Shown piece after piece: positions 33,912 through 45,304 of a stretch of DNA of 64,000 bases. The position numbers and the translations under genes are program-made. The DNA is taken from the NCBI GenBank assembly GCA_964511945.1, contig CAZEHO010000008.1:35618-99617 (forward strand), read 5' to 3'. A model generated the notes under the pieces. That model saw nothing but the letters and a program-made list of their open reading frames with translations. It was not told the origin of the DNA and ran no database searches. This DNA is from CAZEHO01 sp964511945 (GTDB lineage: Bacteria; Actinomycetota; Acidimicrobiia; Spongiisociales; UBA11373). Within the stretch, counting starts at the first letter, position 1, and every line of letters begins with the position of its first letter.

Positions 33912-36245
33912 CTAGGTCCCGACCTGCTCCTCGGCGAACTCCCACTCACCCAGTACGTCACCGGTGATCTCAACGGGCAGATTCAGCCGATCCACCACCG
34001 ACGCGACGCAGTAGTACTCCCGGACCCCGGCCTCCCATCCCACATACATGTCCGTCACCGGGAACACCCGCACCCGATGATCCAAATCGTGATTCCGCCA
34101 CAACTCCGCAGCACAGGTGTGAATGAACTGATCACGCCCCACCGACGGGTCCAACCAGCCCTCCTCGGAACCGGCCTCATACGGCAGCACCGCAATCACC
34201 TCAGAAACGTGCGCGGCCCCGCACGACACCGGCGTTATTCCATAGGTCCCACCCACCAGACAGTCACCCACCTCCCACTCGTAGCCCCCTGAGACCCGTT
34301 CTTGGGTCAGCCGGCCCTCCTGCATCACGATCCCACCCGAGTCATACTCCGCAACCGCACAAGCCCCGTACCGCCGCCCCAACTCCCACTCATCGCGATC
34401 CGGGAAGAACACCGCCAACTCCAGCCCTTGAGACAACGGCGGCGCATCGAACCGCTCGAAATACGCCTCCGCACACCGCTGCGACACCCGCAGATCCAGA
34501 TCCCGCGGATAAGCCGCAAACTCGCCCTCATCCAACACCCACCCGTCCAGGACCTCCCAGGTGTGCGGTCCCGAGCAATGCCGCAAACCCAGGGGGCCGA
34601 CCGGAGCCCACGGCAACTCAGACCCGAACTCGTTCGAGAGATCCAGGCAATCTCCGGCCTGCCACCAATAGGACTCCGGCTGACCGTCCATGAGAACCGT
34701 GACCAACTCGTCGCGGAACGGATTGCGGCCGACCACGGCAAACACGTGCGAGTCACTAGCCCAGACCGTCCAATCTTCTCCTCGCATCAGCAAACGGAAG
34801 GTCAGTTGGCCGTTGACCCAGGTCCAACGCGGTGGCGGGACCTTGGTGTCGATCGGGTTCCACTCGTTCGCCAGGCCTTCACCGAGAATTGGGGCAGCGC
34901 GGTAGCGGCCCGCACCAACTGCACTGAAGACGACGGCCCCCTGTTCACCATTGGTGAACTTGGCGTACACGATCGCCCCGACCACCGCCGGGGTCTGCCG
35001 CATCCGCTCCAGTTCCCACTCGTATTCCCCCTCTTCGATCTCGACGAGTCCGTAGGCGATCAGAGGATCGAGGCCGGCCTCGGCGAACCGACGGGCATCG
35101 ACTCCTACTCGATCGAGGACTGATATGCGCTCGAACCCCTCCGGTGCGACAACCTCATCGAGCGTTGCCGCCAGAACCGACTCGGTCTCCACCGCTAGCC
35201 GCAACGTGTCCGGTCCGGCGTTGATCCAGAGAGCCAGTTCTGTGCTCATCGACGTATCAAGGCTCGTGAGCAGCCCGGCATCCGGATCGAAGAGGAGGCT
35301 CCCCCGAATCGCGACGGCGGTCACCGTGGCCTCCACATCCGGCTCGGGCACCCCGGCCAGCACCGACAGCAGATCCGCCGGCAGCTCCGGCTCGATGGCG
35401 GCTACCAACCGCGTCGCCGCAGTGTCCCTCAGCAGCAACGGCAACGCCGTCGCCTCACCCTCGAACTCGATCGCGAATGCAAAGCCCTCCCGATTGGGAA
35501 CCTCCTCCGCAATCCACACGTCTGCGCTCATCAGGCCGAACACCGGATCCTCATACACAACCGACCAACTGTCACCGACGTCGACGGCGTCGGCGATGAG
35601 CGGCAGACCGAACGGTGCCATCGGATCTAGCGGGTCTGCATTCACCTTCCAGAACCAAGGGGCCCCGACACTGGCTCCGCTGGGAGTGCCGAAACCATCG
35701 ATCAGGCCCGGACCTACAACCCCGCCGAAGTACTCCAGGGATTCCACCTCCAACGCTTCGCTGTAGGCGAAATCCTCCACTTCGCCGCCGACAGTCCCCT
35801 CTGTCGGTCGGAAATCCCAGACCGTCTCAAACGTGTCCGGATCCGGACCGGGCAGTACCAACTGCCACAGCTGCCCGGTCACCTCGCCGCTCAGAGTCAC
35901 TCCCCCAATCAGGGACTCGAACACCCCGGTCGAGGCCTCAACCAGCTCCGGGGTGAAGCTGGTCGTCTCAACGGCGTCATACCTCACCAACATCTCCGGC
36001 TCGAACCGAAACGACAACACCTGCGCCTCCAACCCGGGTGGCAACGTGCTCATCGTCGTGGTCGTCGAGGAGGTCGTCGTCGACGTACTGGTTGAGCTCG
36101 TCGTGGAAGACGTCGTGGACATTGAAGTGGCGGTCTCTGAAGCAGCCGTCGAAGACGGCCCGGACTCGACCTCGCCGGTGCATGCGCCAACCACGGCAAG
36201 AGCCAGCACGGTCGCGATCAGGCCGCCGCGGCGACCGCTCCTCAT
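33912..36245 (-). CDS. Large lipoprotein with two Septum_form-like modules (array copy 1)
   Basis: 777 residues: signal ending VVGAC (Cys22), Ser/Thr linker (about 28-72), an N-terminal domain of about 450 residues of unknown fold, then two related modules at about 530-640 and 659-770. Each module reads GDC ... (H/S)C-x-x-x-H-x-x-E-V ... C ... C, the four-Cys pattern of Septum_form (PF13845)-like domains of actinomycetes. It ends in WEFAEEQVGT. The ATG overlaps the copy 2 stop (ATGA). It ought to sit on the outside of the membrane. Last copy of the array. Function unknown; a role in cell envelope or septation is only a family-based guess. Confidence 0.85.
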   Translation of the reverse strand: MRSGRRGGLIATVLALAVVGACTGEVESGPSSTAASETATSMSTTSSTTSSTSTSTTTSSTTTTMSTLPPGLEAQVLSFRFEPEMLVRYDAVETTSFTPELVEASTGVFESLIGGVTLSGEVTGQLWQLVLPGPDPDTFETVWDFRPTEGTVGGEVEDFAYSEALEVESLEYFGGVVGPGLIDGFGTPSGASVGAPWFWKVNADPLDPMAPFGLPLIADAVDVGDSWSVVYEDPVFGLMSADVWIAEEVPNREGFAFAIEFEGEATALPLLLRDTAATRLVAAIEPELPADLLSVLAGVPEPDVEATVTAVAIRGSLLFDPDAGLLTSLDTSMSTELALWINAGPDTLRLAVETESVLAATLDEVVAPEGFERISVLDRVGVDARRFAEAGLDPLIAYGLVEIEEGEYEWELERMRQTPAVVGAIVYAKFTNGEQGAVVFSAVGAGRYRAAPILGEGLANEWNPIDTKVPPPRWTWVNGQLTFRLLMRGEDWTVWASDSHVFAVVGRNPFRDELVTVLMDGQPESYWWQAGDCLDLSNEFGSELPWAPVGPLGLRHCSGPHTWEVLDGWVLDEGEFAAYPRDLDLRVSQRCAEAYFERFDAPPLSQGLELAVFFPDRDEWELGRRYGACAVAEYDSGGIVMQEGRLTQERVSGGYEWEVGDCLVGGTYGITPVSCGAAHVSEVIAVLPYEAGSEEGWLDPSVGRDQFIHTCAAELWRNHDLDHRVRVFPVTDMYVGWEAGVREYYCVASVVDRLNLPVEITGDVLGEWEFAEEQVGT

Positions 36246-38581
36246 GTTCCGACCTGTTCTTCGGCGAACTCCCAATCGCCGAAGAACTCTCCCTTGATGT
36301 CGGTGGGCTCGTTGTAGTCGTCGCGTACCCAGGCCACGCAGTAGTACTCGCGCACTCCGTGATCCCAACCGATGAACATGTCGGTCATCGGAACCACCCG
36401 GCCCCGGTAGTCAGGCTTCCCCCGATCCCACATCTCCCGCTCACATCGACGCTGCATTTGAACCTCAATGGCCGAAGCATCCGGGGGTCCGCCATCGTGG
36501 GTTTCATGGGCAACGACACCAACGATCTCGCCGCGGTGTGCGACGCTGCACGAGACCGGGACAACTCCATACGCCCCGCCGGCGAGACAATCGCCGATGT
36601 CCAGCTCGTAGCTGCCGAGAACGCTCTCCTGCGAGAAGCGCCACTCCTGGACAACGATCCCACTCGCGTCGTACTCGGCGAGGGCACAGGCTCCGTACCT
36701 GCGCCCCATTTCCCACTCCTGGCGGTTGGGAGCGAACGACTCGAGGCGAAGGCCCTGGGAGAGGGGGGCCGAGTCGAAACGAACGAAGTACTCCTCACCG
36801 CAGTGCTGGGCAACCTGGACGTCTATGTCCTGGGGATAGGCAGCATGCTCGTCGAAGTCGAGCTGCCAACCATCAAGCACCTCCCAGGAGTGCGGACTCG
36901 CGCAGTGTCGCAACCCGAGAGCACCCACCGGCGCCCACGGCAACTCGGACCCGAAATCGTCGGCGAAGTCAAGGCAATCACCGGCCTGCCACCAATACGC
37001 CTCGGGTGTGCCCTGCATCAACGTCAGTAGAAGGTCGTCGCGCAGTGGATTGTCACCGATGACAACGAACACATGGGATTCGTTCACCCACACAGTCCAA
37101 TCGGTCCAACCCTGTGGCGTGTAGCTGTGGTGCGTCTGGTTGCCACCGAGCAACCTCTGTCTGACGTTTCCGTAGTTGGTCCTCGCCCAGTAGTTCGAGA
37201 GGCCTTCCGAAAGGATGGGCGCAGCGCGGAAGCGGCCGGAACTCACCATGCTGAACACAAGCGCCGTCTGCTCACCGTCACCGAAAGCGGCATACACGAT
37301 CGCCGCCACGACCGCAGGCGTGGATCGCATCGCCTCGAACTCCCGCTCGTAGTCCTCCTCGTCCACCTCGACGACGTCGTACGCAGCCAGAGGAATCAAT
37401 CCTTTCTCGGCCAACCTCCAGGCATCAGGTGCGACCCGGTCAAGAACAGAGTTTCGTTCGAAGCCCTCCGCGCTGGTGGCGGTTGCGAGTTCGGCGCTCA
37501 AAGCCATTTCGCTCATCACATTGAGTGAGAGGACGTGCTCGCGGATACTGATCTCGAGGCTGACTTCCGCCTCAAAGGAAGATTCGAGATTGATCATCCT
37601 CGACTCAATTGGATCGAAGAGATACGACCCGCTCAGGGAGCCGGCAGTCATTGCGACCGCGATGTCCTCGGTATCTGCGTCGGCCATGAGAGCCAGCATC
37701 TCCGATGTGATCCGCCCATCGGTCGCCAACAGCAGCTCCGCGGCGGCGGCCCGGCTCAGGGTGATCGGCGTCCCTTCCACCAAGCCCCGATACTCAACAG
37801 CAAACGCGAGCCCGTGCTCGGCCCTGATCTCCTCGGAGACCCAAGACTCATACTCCACCATTCCGAGCAAGGGATCCGAGACCATGCTGAACCAGCGCTC
37901 GCCCACATCTACTGGGTGCACCGGGAGCGGCGGCCCGACGACGGCAACCCGCCCAAGTGGGTCACCCAGTATGCGCCAGAACCACGGAGCGCCACTTCCT
38001 TCAGATGTCATTTCGCCCCGCTCGGTCGCAATCCCGGTTGCGACCACACCGCCGAAGTAGTCAAGAAGATCCACTTCGATCACCTCGGCGTATGAGAGGT
38101 CCTCGACCTCGGCTTCCAGGGAGCCCTCTTCCGGCCTGAAGTCCCAGGTGAGGTCGACCGGGTGTCCATCGGGGCCGGGCAACGTCAGTTGCCAGAGTTC
38201 GCCAGAAAGCTCCTGACCCACCTCCGCCCCATCACGGATCTCGCCGAAGACCCCGGACGGCGTGTCAACGAGTTCGGTGACTGTCGCGATGGTCTGGACG
38301 GCCTCGTACTTCAGGAGCATGCCCGGCTCCAGCGCGAACGACAGCACCTGCGGTTCCAGCCCGGGCGGCACGGTTGTAGTCGTGGATGAGGTGGTGGAGG
38401 ACGTCGTGGTTGATGACGTCATGGAGCTAGTCGTGCTACTCGTCGATGAGGTCGTCGGTGTCGAAGTTGTCGACGGAGCGCCCGTCGTTGTCGTCGTTTC
38501 GGACCCACCGGTCCCTGAGCAAGCTCCGGCGATGATCAGCAACGCAAGGATCGCCGACCACCCCGAGGCCCTCCTGGTCAC
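36242..38581 (-). CDS. Large lipoprotein with two Septum_form-like modules (array copy 2)
   Basis: 779 residues from GTG 38581. Signal ends IIAGAC, then a Ser/Thr linker, the approximately 450-residue N-domain, and two Cys modules (AGDCLDFADDF..., IGDCLAGGAYGVVPVSC...). It is clearly paralogous to copies 1 and 4 along the full length: LPPGLEPQVLSF, LWQLTLPGPDG, TPAVVAAIVYA, RFRAAPIL, YWWQAGDC. An insertion near ARTNYGNVRQ distinguishes it. GTGA overlap with copy 3 and ATGA with copy 1. Same unknown role. Confidence 0.85.
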   Translation of the reverse strand: MTRRASGWSAILALLIIAGACSGTGGSETTTTTGAPSTTSTPTTSSTSSTTSSMTSSTTTSSTTSSTTTTVPPGLEPQVLSFALEPGMLLKYEAVQTIATVTELVDTPSGVFGEIRDGAEVGQELSGELWQLTLPGPDGHPVDLTWDFRPEEGSLEAEVEDLSYAEVIEVDLLDYFGGVVATGIATERGEMTSEGSGAPWFWRILGDPLGRVAVVGPPLPVHPVDVGERWFSMVSDPLLGMVEYESWVSEEIRAEHGLAFAVEYRGLVEGTPITLSRAAAAELLLATDGRITSEMLALMADADTEDIAVAMTAGSLSGSYLFDPIESRMINLESSFEAEVSLEISIREHVLSLNVMSEMALSAELATATSAEGFERNSVLDRVAPDAWRLAEKGLIPLAAYDVVEVDEEDYEREFEAMRSTPAVVAAIVYAAFGDGEQTALVFSMVSSGRFRAAPILSEGLSNYWARTNYGNVRQRLLGGNQTHHSYTPQGWTDWTVWVNESHVFVVIGDNPLRDDLLLTLMQGTPEAYWWQAGDCLDFADDFGSELPWAPVGALGLRHCASPHSWEVLDGWQLDFDEHAAYPQDIDVQVAQHCGEEYFVRFDSAPLSQGLRLESFAPNRQEWEMGRRYGACALAEYDASGIVVQEWRFSQESVLGSYELDIGDCLAGGAYGVVPVSCSVAHRGEIVGVVAHETHDGGPPDASAIEVQMQRRCEREMWDRGKPDYRGRVVPMTDMFIGWDHGVREYYCVAWVRDDYNEPTDIKGEFFGDWEFAEEQVGT

Positions 38582-39294
38582 GTCCCGACCTGCTCCTCGG
38601 CGAACTCCCAGTCGCCGTAGAACTCGCCGATGATGTTGGCCGGCCAGTCGTACTCGTCGCGAATCGACGCAATGCAGTAGTAATGCCGAACGCCGTGATC
38701 CCACCCAGCGAACATGTCGGTCACGGGCTCGACCGCAGCGCGGTAGTCCGGCTGCCCTCGATCCCACATCTCGCGTTCACACCGCCGCAGGATCTGAATC
38801 TCCAGCGCTGATGCATCGGGGGGATCGTCACCGTCCGTCTCGTGCGTCACAACGCCGACCACCTCGCCCGGGTGCGCAACGGAGCAAGGAACCGGGACGA
38901 ACCCGTAGGTACCTCCGACCACACAATCGCCGACCTCCAGCTCGTAGCTGCCGAGGACATCCTCCTGTGACAGGCGCCCCTCACGAACGACCACTCCGAC
39001 CGTGTCGTACTTCGCCAGCAGGTTCGGTTCGAACCCGAACGACAGCTCCTGCGGCTCCAACCCGGGTGGCAGCGTGGTCGTCGTCGTGGTGGAGGTGGTT
39101 GTCGTGGAGGTCGTCGTCGACGTGCTCGTGGACGTCGACGTGGAGGAGGTGGTGGTCGACGATGTAGACGATGTAGTTGTGGTCGATAGCGTCGTGGCCA
39201 CGGTCGACTCCGAGCCGCTCTCGCCACTACAGGCACCGATCAGCGCCATCACCACCGCGAGCCCGACAAGCGATCGCCACTGAGTGTGTCTCAT
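38578..39294 (-). CDS. Short lipoprotein, internal-deletion form of the array (copy 3)
   Basis: 238 residues. The signal (ending IGAC, Cys22), Thr linker and first 20-odd residues after it (LPPGLEPQELSFGFEPNLLAKYD) match the full-length copies. The sequence then jumps to the run-in of the second Cys module (GVVVREGRLSQEDVLGSYELEVGDC) and continues to WEFAEEQVGT. About 540 residues are missing, in frame. The joint falls where parents read A-K/E-Y-D in both places, so the deletion probably used a few matching bases. The frame is intact and overlaps both neighbours, so it may still be expressed. Confidence 0.85.
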   Translation of the reverse strand: MRHTQWRSLVGLAVVMALIGACSGESGSESTVATTLSTTTTSSTSSTTTSSTSTSTSTSTTTSTTTTSTTTTTTLPPGLEPQELSFGFEPNLLAKYDTVGVVVREGRLSQEDVLGSYELEVGDCVVGGTYGFVPVPCSVAHPGEVVGVVTHETDGDDPPDASALEIQILRRCEREMWDRGQPDYRAAVEPVTDMFAGWDHGVRHYYCIASIRDEYDWPANIIGEFYGDWEFAEEQVGT

Positions 39295-41621
39295 GTCCCT
39301 ACCTGCTCCTCCGCGAACTCCCAGTCGCCGTAGAAGCCGCCCTTGATGTCGACCGGCCATTGGTACTCATCCCGAATCGACGCCACGCAGTAGTAGTGCC
39401 GGACCCCGTGGTCCCACCCGGTGAACATGTCGGTGATGGGGATCACCCCCGCTCGATAGTCCGGCTGTCCTCGATCCCACATCTCCCGCTCGCAGCGACG
39501 GAGCAACTGGATGGCGATCTGGGAAGGATCGGGTGGCGAATCGTCGTCCGTCTCATGGGTCACGATCCCGACGATCTCGCCCCGATGCGCCACAGAGCAG
39601 GAAACAGGCACAAACCCGTATGTCCCACCTTTCAGGCAGTCACCGACTTCTAGGCTGTAGCTTCCGAGCACCGTCCCCTGTGTCAGCCGGTCCTCCCTCG
39701 TGACGATTCCGTCGGCGCCGTATTCGGCGATGGCACACGCCCCGTGTCGCCGGCCCATCTCCCATTCCTCGCGATTGGGAGCGAACACCTTCAGCTGCAG
39801 TCCCTGGGACAGGGGTGGTGCCTCGAAACGTGAGAAGAACTCCTCTCCGCACCGCCGTGCCACCTCCACGTCCACGTCCTGCGGGTACAGCCCATCCCCT
39901 TCCCCGTCGACCTCCCACGCCGCCAACACCTCCCAGGTGTGCGGGCCAGCACAGTGGCGCAGACTGAGCGAACCCAACGGCGCCCACGGTGGTTCCGAGC
40001 CAAACTCGTTGGTCAGATCCAGACAGTCTCCCGCTTTCCAGGAATACGACCCTGGCTGTCCGCGGATCAGGGCCAGCATCATCTCATTCCGCAAAGGTTT
40101 GGGAGCTGCAACCACGAACACGTGGGTGTCGTTCGCCCAGACCAGCCAGTCGGTCCGACGCTGCATCCAAAGGTGAATCACCGTCTCTCCTCCCAGCTGA
40201 GTCCAGGGAGAGTTGGAGAAAGCGGCTTTCGCCCAAATCGCCGCGAGGCCTTGCTTCAGAATCGGAGCGGCTCTATAACGACCCGAGCCCACCATCGAGA
40301 AGACCAACGCATCCTGGTCTCCGTTTGTGTATCTGCCGTACACGATGGCCGCAACAACAGCAGGTGTCTCGTCGATGATGCCAAGCTCCCACCAGAGCAT
40401 CTCCTCGTCGACCTCCAACAACTCGTAGCCGGCGAGCGGAGCGAGCCCCTCAGCCGCCAGTCTGAAGGGATCCAGCCCATAACGATCCAGGACCGACACC
40501 CGCTCGAACCCCTCCGCCACAACGTCATCCAGCCACTGCCCAATCAGCGTTGTCGATGAATCCGCCATCAGGCTCAGCGTGTCCTCCCCATGGCCGATCT
40601 CAAGCACGACCTCAACGTCAAACGAGGTCTCGATATCGAGGATCCGACCGGTCACGGGATCGAATGTGTATCGACCGGACAAGGAAGCCCCGGTGACTGC
40701 GAACTCGATCTCCTCGTCATCGAGCGCAGCAAGCACCGCCAGCAGTTCGGCCGAGGGGTCAGAGTCGGCTACCAGCAGGACCTCGGCCATATGCCTTCGC
40801 TCAATCGGAACCGGCATTTCAGTAGCCGTCCCGTCGAACTCGATCGCGAATGCAAACCCGCCCAGAAGAGGTACCTCGTCGATGATCTCTGAGTCGAACC
40901 GCAGTGGACCGAACAGCGGATCCTGCAACGTGGAGGTCCAGACATCTCCGACATCGACCGAACCAGCTGATGTCGGCGGGGGCGCGACCGCTACTCGTTC
41001 AAGCGGATCGCCGTGAACCGGCCAGAACCACGAGGCGTCTGCGCTCAACGACGCGCCGGTCCCGTAAGGGTCGACCACGGCCGGGGCGACAATGCCTCCG
41101 AAGTGTTCGAGCGATTCGACCTCCAGTGCTTCCCTGTAGGTCAGGTCCTCGACCTCGCCCCCGACGCTCCCCTCCTCCGGACGGAAGTCCCAAATCACCT
41201 CAAACATGTCCGGCTCCGGGCCGGGAAGCACGAGGCGCCACAACTCACCGCCGAAGTCACTGGTCAGCACTACCCCGCCCTCGACTCGTGAGAACACTCC
41301 TGTCGGCTCGGAAGACAGTTCGGTACTCATCGACGTTGTCTGCGTCGCCTGGTACTTCGTCAGGACTCCCGGTGCGAAGCCGAACGACAACACCTGCGGG
41401 TCCAAGCCGGGCGGCAGAGTGGTCGTCGAGGTGGTCGACGAGTTGGTGGTCGACGTCGATGTTGAACTCGTCGTGGAAGCAGTGCTCGACGTCGAGGTGG
41501 CAGTGGTCCCCGCAGCCGTAGTCGCGGTTGTTGACGGGTCCGACCCGTTCTCACCACTACACGCCCCGATCATCAGGAGAAGAGCGAGAGAGACCGCGAT
41601 TCGGCGATTCGCCGGCACCAA
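39291..41621 (-). CDS. Large lipoprotein with two Septum_form-like modules (array copy 4, first transcribed)
   Basis: 776 residues from GTG 41621 (GGGGAGG upstream). Signal ends MIGAC, then Ser/Thr linker, N-domain, and Cys modules AGDCLDLTNEF... and VGDCLKGGTYGFVPVSC.... Closest to copy 3 in the second module (RRCEREMWDRGQPDYRA, YYC-ASIRDEY). It starts 8 bp after htrA and is the promoter-proximal copy of the array. Confidence 0.85.
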   Translation of the reverse strand: MVPANRRIAVSLALLLMIGACSGENGSDPSTTATTAAGTTATSTSSTASTTSSTSTSTTNSSTTSTTTLPPGLDPQVLSFGFAPGVLTKYQATQTTSMSTELSSEPTGVFSRVEGGVVLTSDFGGELWRLVLPGPEPDMFEVIWDFRPEEGSVGGEVEDLTYREALEVESLEHFGGIVAPAVVDPYGTGASLSADASWFWPVHGDPLERVAVAPPPTSAGSVDVGDVWTSTLQDPLFGPLRFDSEIIDEVPLLGGFAFAIEFDGTATEMPVPIERRHMAEVLLVADSDPSAELLAVLAALDDEEIEFAVTGASLSGRYTFDPVTGRILDIETSFDVEVVLEIGHGEDTLSLMADSSTTLIGQWLDDVVAEGFERVSVLDRYGLDPFRLAAEGLAPLAGYELLEVDEEMLWWELGIIDETPAVVAAIVYGRYTNGDQDALVFSMVGSGRYRAAPILKQGLAAIWAKAAFSNSPWTQLGGETVIHLWMQRRTDWLVWANDTHVFVVAAPKPLRNEMMLALIRGQPGSYSWKAGDCLDLTNEFGSEPPWAPLGSLSLRHCAGPHTWEVLAAWEVDGEGDGLYPQDVDVEVARRCGEEFFSRFEAPPLSQGLQLKVFAPNREEWEMGRRHGACAIAEYGADGIVTREDRLTQGTVLGSYSLEVGDCLKGGTYGFVPVSCSVAHRGEIVGIVTHETDDDSPPDPSQIAIQLLRRCEREMWDRGQPDYRAGVIPITDMFTGWDHGVRHYYCVASIRDEYQWPVDIKGGFYGDWEFAEEQVGT

Positions 41622-41629
41622 GCCTCCCC

Positions 41630-42757
41630 CTACCCAGACCCGAGCACGGCGGTGAGCACGATCGACTCACCCTCGCGGAACACCTCGATCTCGATTTCGT
41701 CCCCCGGCCGCTGTGAGATGACCCTGGTGCGAAGCTCACCCGGGCCCGAGATATCAACACCGTCGACGGCGACGATCACGTCGCCCACCTCGATCCCGGC
41801 ATCTTCGGCGGCCGACCCCACCGTGACGTCATCGACGAGCGCTCCGTCGGCACCGGTGGGCACCGGACTCACCGATACGCCGAGGAACGCAAAACGCACC
41901 TGCTCGCCGGCAATCAGTTGCTCCGCAACGATGACGGCAAGATCGATGCTGACGGCGAATCCGACTCCGGTGTTGGTGCCTGTGGTGGTGAAGATCTGAG
42001 TGTTGATCCCAAGGACCCTTCCCTCAGCATCGACCAAGGGTCCACCCGAGTTGCCCGGGTTGATGGCCGCATCGGTCTGCACCATCAGCGTGCCGTCGAT
42101 CACCCGATCGACACCGCTCACGATCCCTGCCGTGACCGTCTGCTCGAGCCCGAAGGGGCTTCCGAGCGCCACCGCCAACTGGCCGACCCGGAGTTCGGCG
42201 CCCAGCGCCAACTCAGCTGCATGGAGATTCTCGACGTCATCGATCTTGACCACCGCGATGTCCGTGTCACGGTGTGCCCCGGCCACGAATCCGCTCACCC
42301 GCCGCCCGTCGGACAGGCGGACCTCGACGTTGAAAGCGTCCTCGACCACGTGCGCCGCAGTCAGGATGTAGCCCTCAGTGTCAAAGATGACGCCCGATCC
42401 GAGTGCTACACCGGTCTCGAGTTGCACCACAGCGGGAGCCGCGATGTCGGTCACCCGTGCCACCGGTTCGAGGTAGACCGGTTTGGTGGTCGTCGGCGGG
42501 ACTGTGGTGCTCGTCGTCGTTGGAGGAGGAGTCGTGGTCGTCGTGGTGGTCGTCGACGTCGTGGTCGACGAGGTCGTCGTCGTCGGGGTGAGCGTGGTGA
42601 CGACGGTCGTCGCCGCAACCGTCTCGTCGTCCGCCGTCAGGCGGCCCAGAACGAAAGCGACCAGCGCGATCACCAGGACACCAAGAACCGCCACCGTCCA
42701 CCAGCACGGACGGCACTGTCGTGATGAAGTCCCCTTGTCGGTCGTTGGATTGTCCAC
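41630..42757 (-). CDS. HtrA-type membrane serine protease with PDZ domain
   Basis: 375 residues: short cytoplasmic start with Cys15/Cys18, membrane helix (21-40), Thr/Pro linker (50-93), trypsin-like domain with His136 (TAAHVV), Asp166 (DTDIAVV) and Ser237 (NPGNSGGP), then one PDZ domain (about 285-370). It degrades or handles misfolded exported proteins. GTG start after GGGAGGGG. It lies 22 bp after the hydrogenase protease gene and 8 bp before the lipoprotein array. Confidence 0.92.
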   Translation of the reverse strand: MDNPTTDKGTSSRQCRPCWWTVAVLGVLVIALVAFVLGRLTADDETVAATTVVTTLTPTTTTSSTTTSTTTTTTTTPPPTTTSTTVPPTTTKPVYLEPVARVTDIAAPAVVQLETGVALGSGVIFDTEGYILTAAHVVEDAFNVEVRLSDGRRVSGFVAGAHRDTDIAVVKIDDVENLHAAELALGAELRVGQLAVALGSPFGLEQTVTAGIVSGVDRVIDGTLMVQTDAAINPGNSGGPLVDAEGRVLGINTQIFTTTGTNTGVGFAVSIDLAVIVAEQLIAGEQVRFAFLGVSVSPVPTGADGALVDDVTVGSAAEDAGIEVGDVIVAVDGVDISGPGELRTRVISQRPGDEIEIEVFREGESIVLTAVLGSG

Positions 42758-42779
42758 TTCGCCCCTCCCAACCGTTCGC

Positions 42780-43242
42780 CTATGACCCTGACGTCACGGA
42801 AGCCAACTCCTCGAGGATCATTCCGACCGCGACCGGGACTGCTGCAGCCACCCGCGGGCTCAGCTCGGCTCCCGCGTCGTAGCAGCATCCCTCGATCCCG
42901 TAGACCGTGAGCCGCTCCGGCAGCTTCCCCAGCGCCCTGGCCATCTCGACGGCCAGCCCGGCGCCCAGGGCGTGGGTGGACACCAGCCGAACGTTGTGAG
43001 GCAGGGGCGCGGCGGTCGCATCGAACCGTTCCACCAAGCCGGCTTCGGTGCCGGACACCATGGCGTCGACCAGGATCGCCCGCACGGCGCCGTCCCACAG
43101 CTCCATGACCGTCGCCGGGTCGGAGCCGCTGGTGAGGACTAGGCGCACCCCGGGGGGAACGTACCCCTCGAGGTGCGCCACGACCTCCGCACCGACGGCA
43201 TCGTCACCGCGGTCCGTATTGCCTACGCCGATGACGACCGCA

Positions 43243-43250
<8 letters not shown>
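42780..43250 (-). CDS. NiFe-hydrogenase maturation protease
   Basis: 156 residues, HyaD/HycI/HoxW family. IGVGNTDRGDDAVGAEV and the later ALGAGLAVEMA are family motifs; Asp and Glu near GDD (15-17) bind nickel in the precursor. It should cut the C-terminal tail off HydA after His424. It overlaps the end of hydA by 8 bp. Confidence 0.9.
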
Positions 43251-44527
<1,277 letters not shown>

Positions 44528-44544
<17 letters not shown>

Positions 44545-45304
44545 CAGTGGCCTCCCGGAAAGGTTCGGCGTAGCCGTTGAAGCTCGAACGCAGGGCATTG
44601 ATGATGTCCGGTTCGGCGATCCCCAATTCGAGCCATTGGTGCTTGATCAGGGACGGGACGTTCGGCGACTCCATCGGGCCGAAACATCCGAAACATCCCC
44701 GGTTGTACGACGGGCACAGCGCGTAGCAGCCCGCCTGGGTAATAGGTCCGAGGCACGGAGTGCCGTGGGCGACCATCACGCAGCTCAGCCCGCGCCGCTT
44801 GCATTGCACACACACGCTGAACGTTGGGATGTTCGGCCGGCGGCCGTGCAGGAACGCATTCACCACCTCGAGGAGCTGGTACTTGCTGATCGGACAGCCC
44901 CGCAGTTCGAAGTCCACCTCGACGTGGTTCTTGATCGGGGTCGACCGATCGAGCGTCTCGATGAATTCCGGGTGGGCGTACACATAGTTCGTGTACTCCT
45001 CGACGTCGGCCCAGTTACGAAGCGCCTGGATCCCGCCCGCGGTGGCACAAGCACCGATCGACACCAGAAACTCACTCTGCTCCCTGACTTCCTTGATGCG
45101 CTCGGCATCATGAGGCGTGGTGATTGAGCCTTCAACCAGCGACAACTGGTAGGGGCCTTCAATCACCTCTCGAGAGGCCTCCGGGAAGTTGGCGATGTGA
45201 ATCGCCTCAGCGACGTCGAGCAGCACCTCCTCGGCATCGAGCAGCGTCAACTGACAGCCATCACAGGAGGCGAACTTGAAGACGCCCAGTTTGGGTTTAC
45301 TCAT
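44528..45304 (-). CDS. hydD: NiFe-hydrogenase small subunit
   Basis: 258 residues. Proximal-cluster Cys pair FASCDGC (14, 17), further Cys in GACATAGG, LRGCPIS and FSVCVQCKRRGLSC, and a dense C-terminal set CYALCPSYNRGCFGCFG for additional Fe-S clusters. No Tat signal, so the enzyme is cytoplasmic. The start (ATG 45304, or GTG 45307) overlaps the hydG stop. Confidence 0.92.

Noticed and set aside
31766..39283. Plus-strand frames rich in poly-Val/Glu (for example near 32000, 33560 and 39070)
   Set aside because: They are the reverse complement of Thr-rich linkers (ACC/ACG runs) of the lipoproteins.
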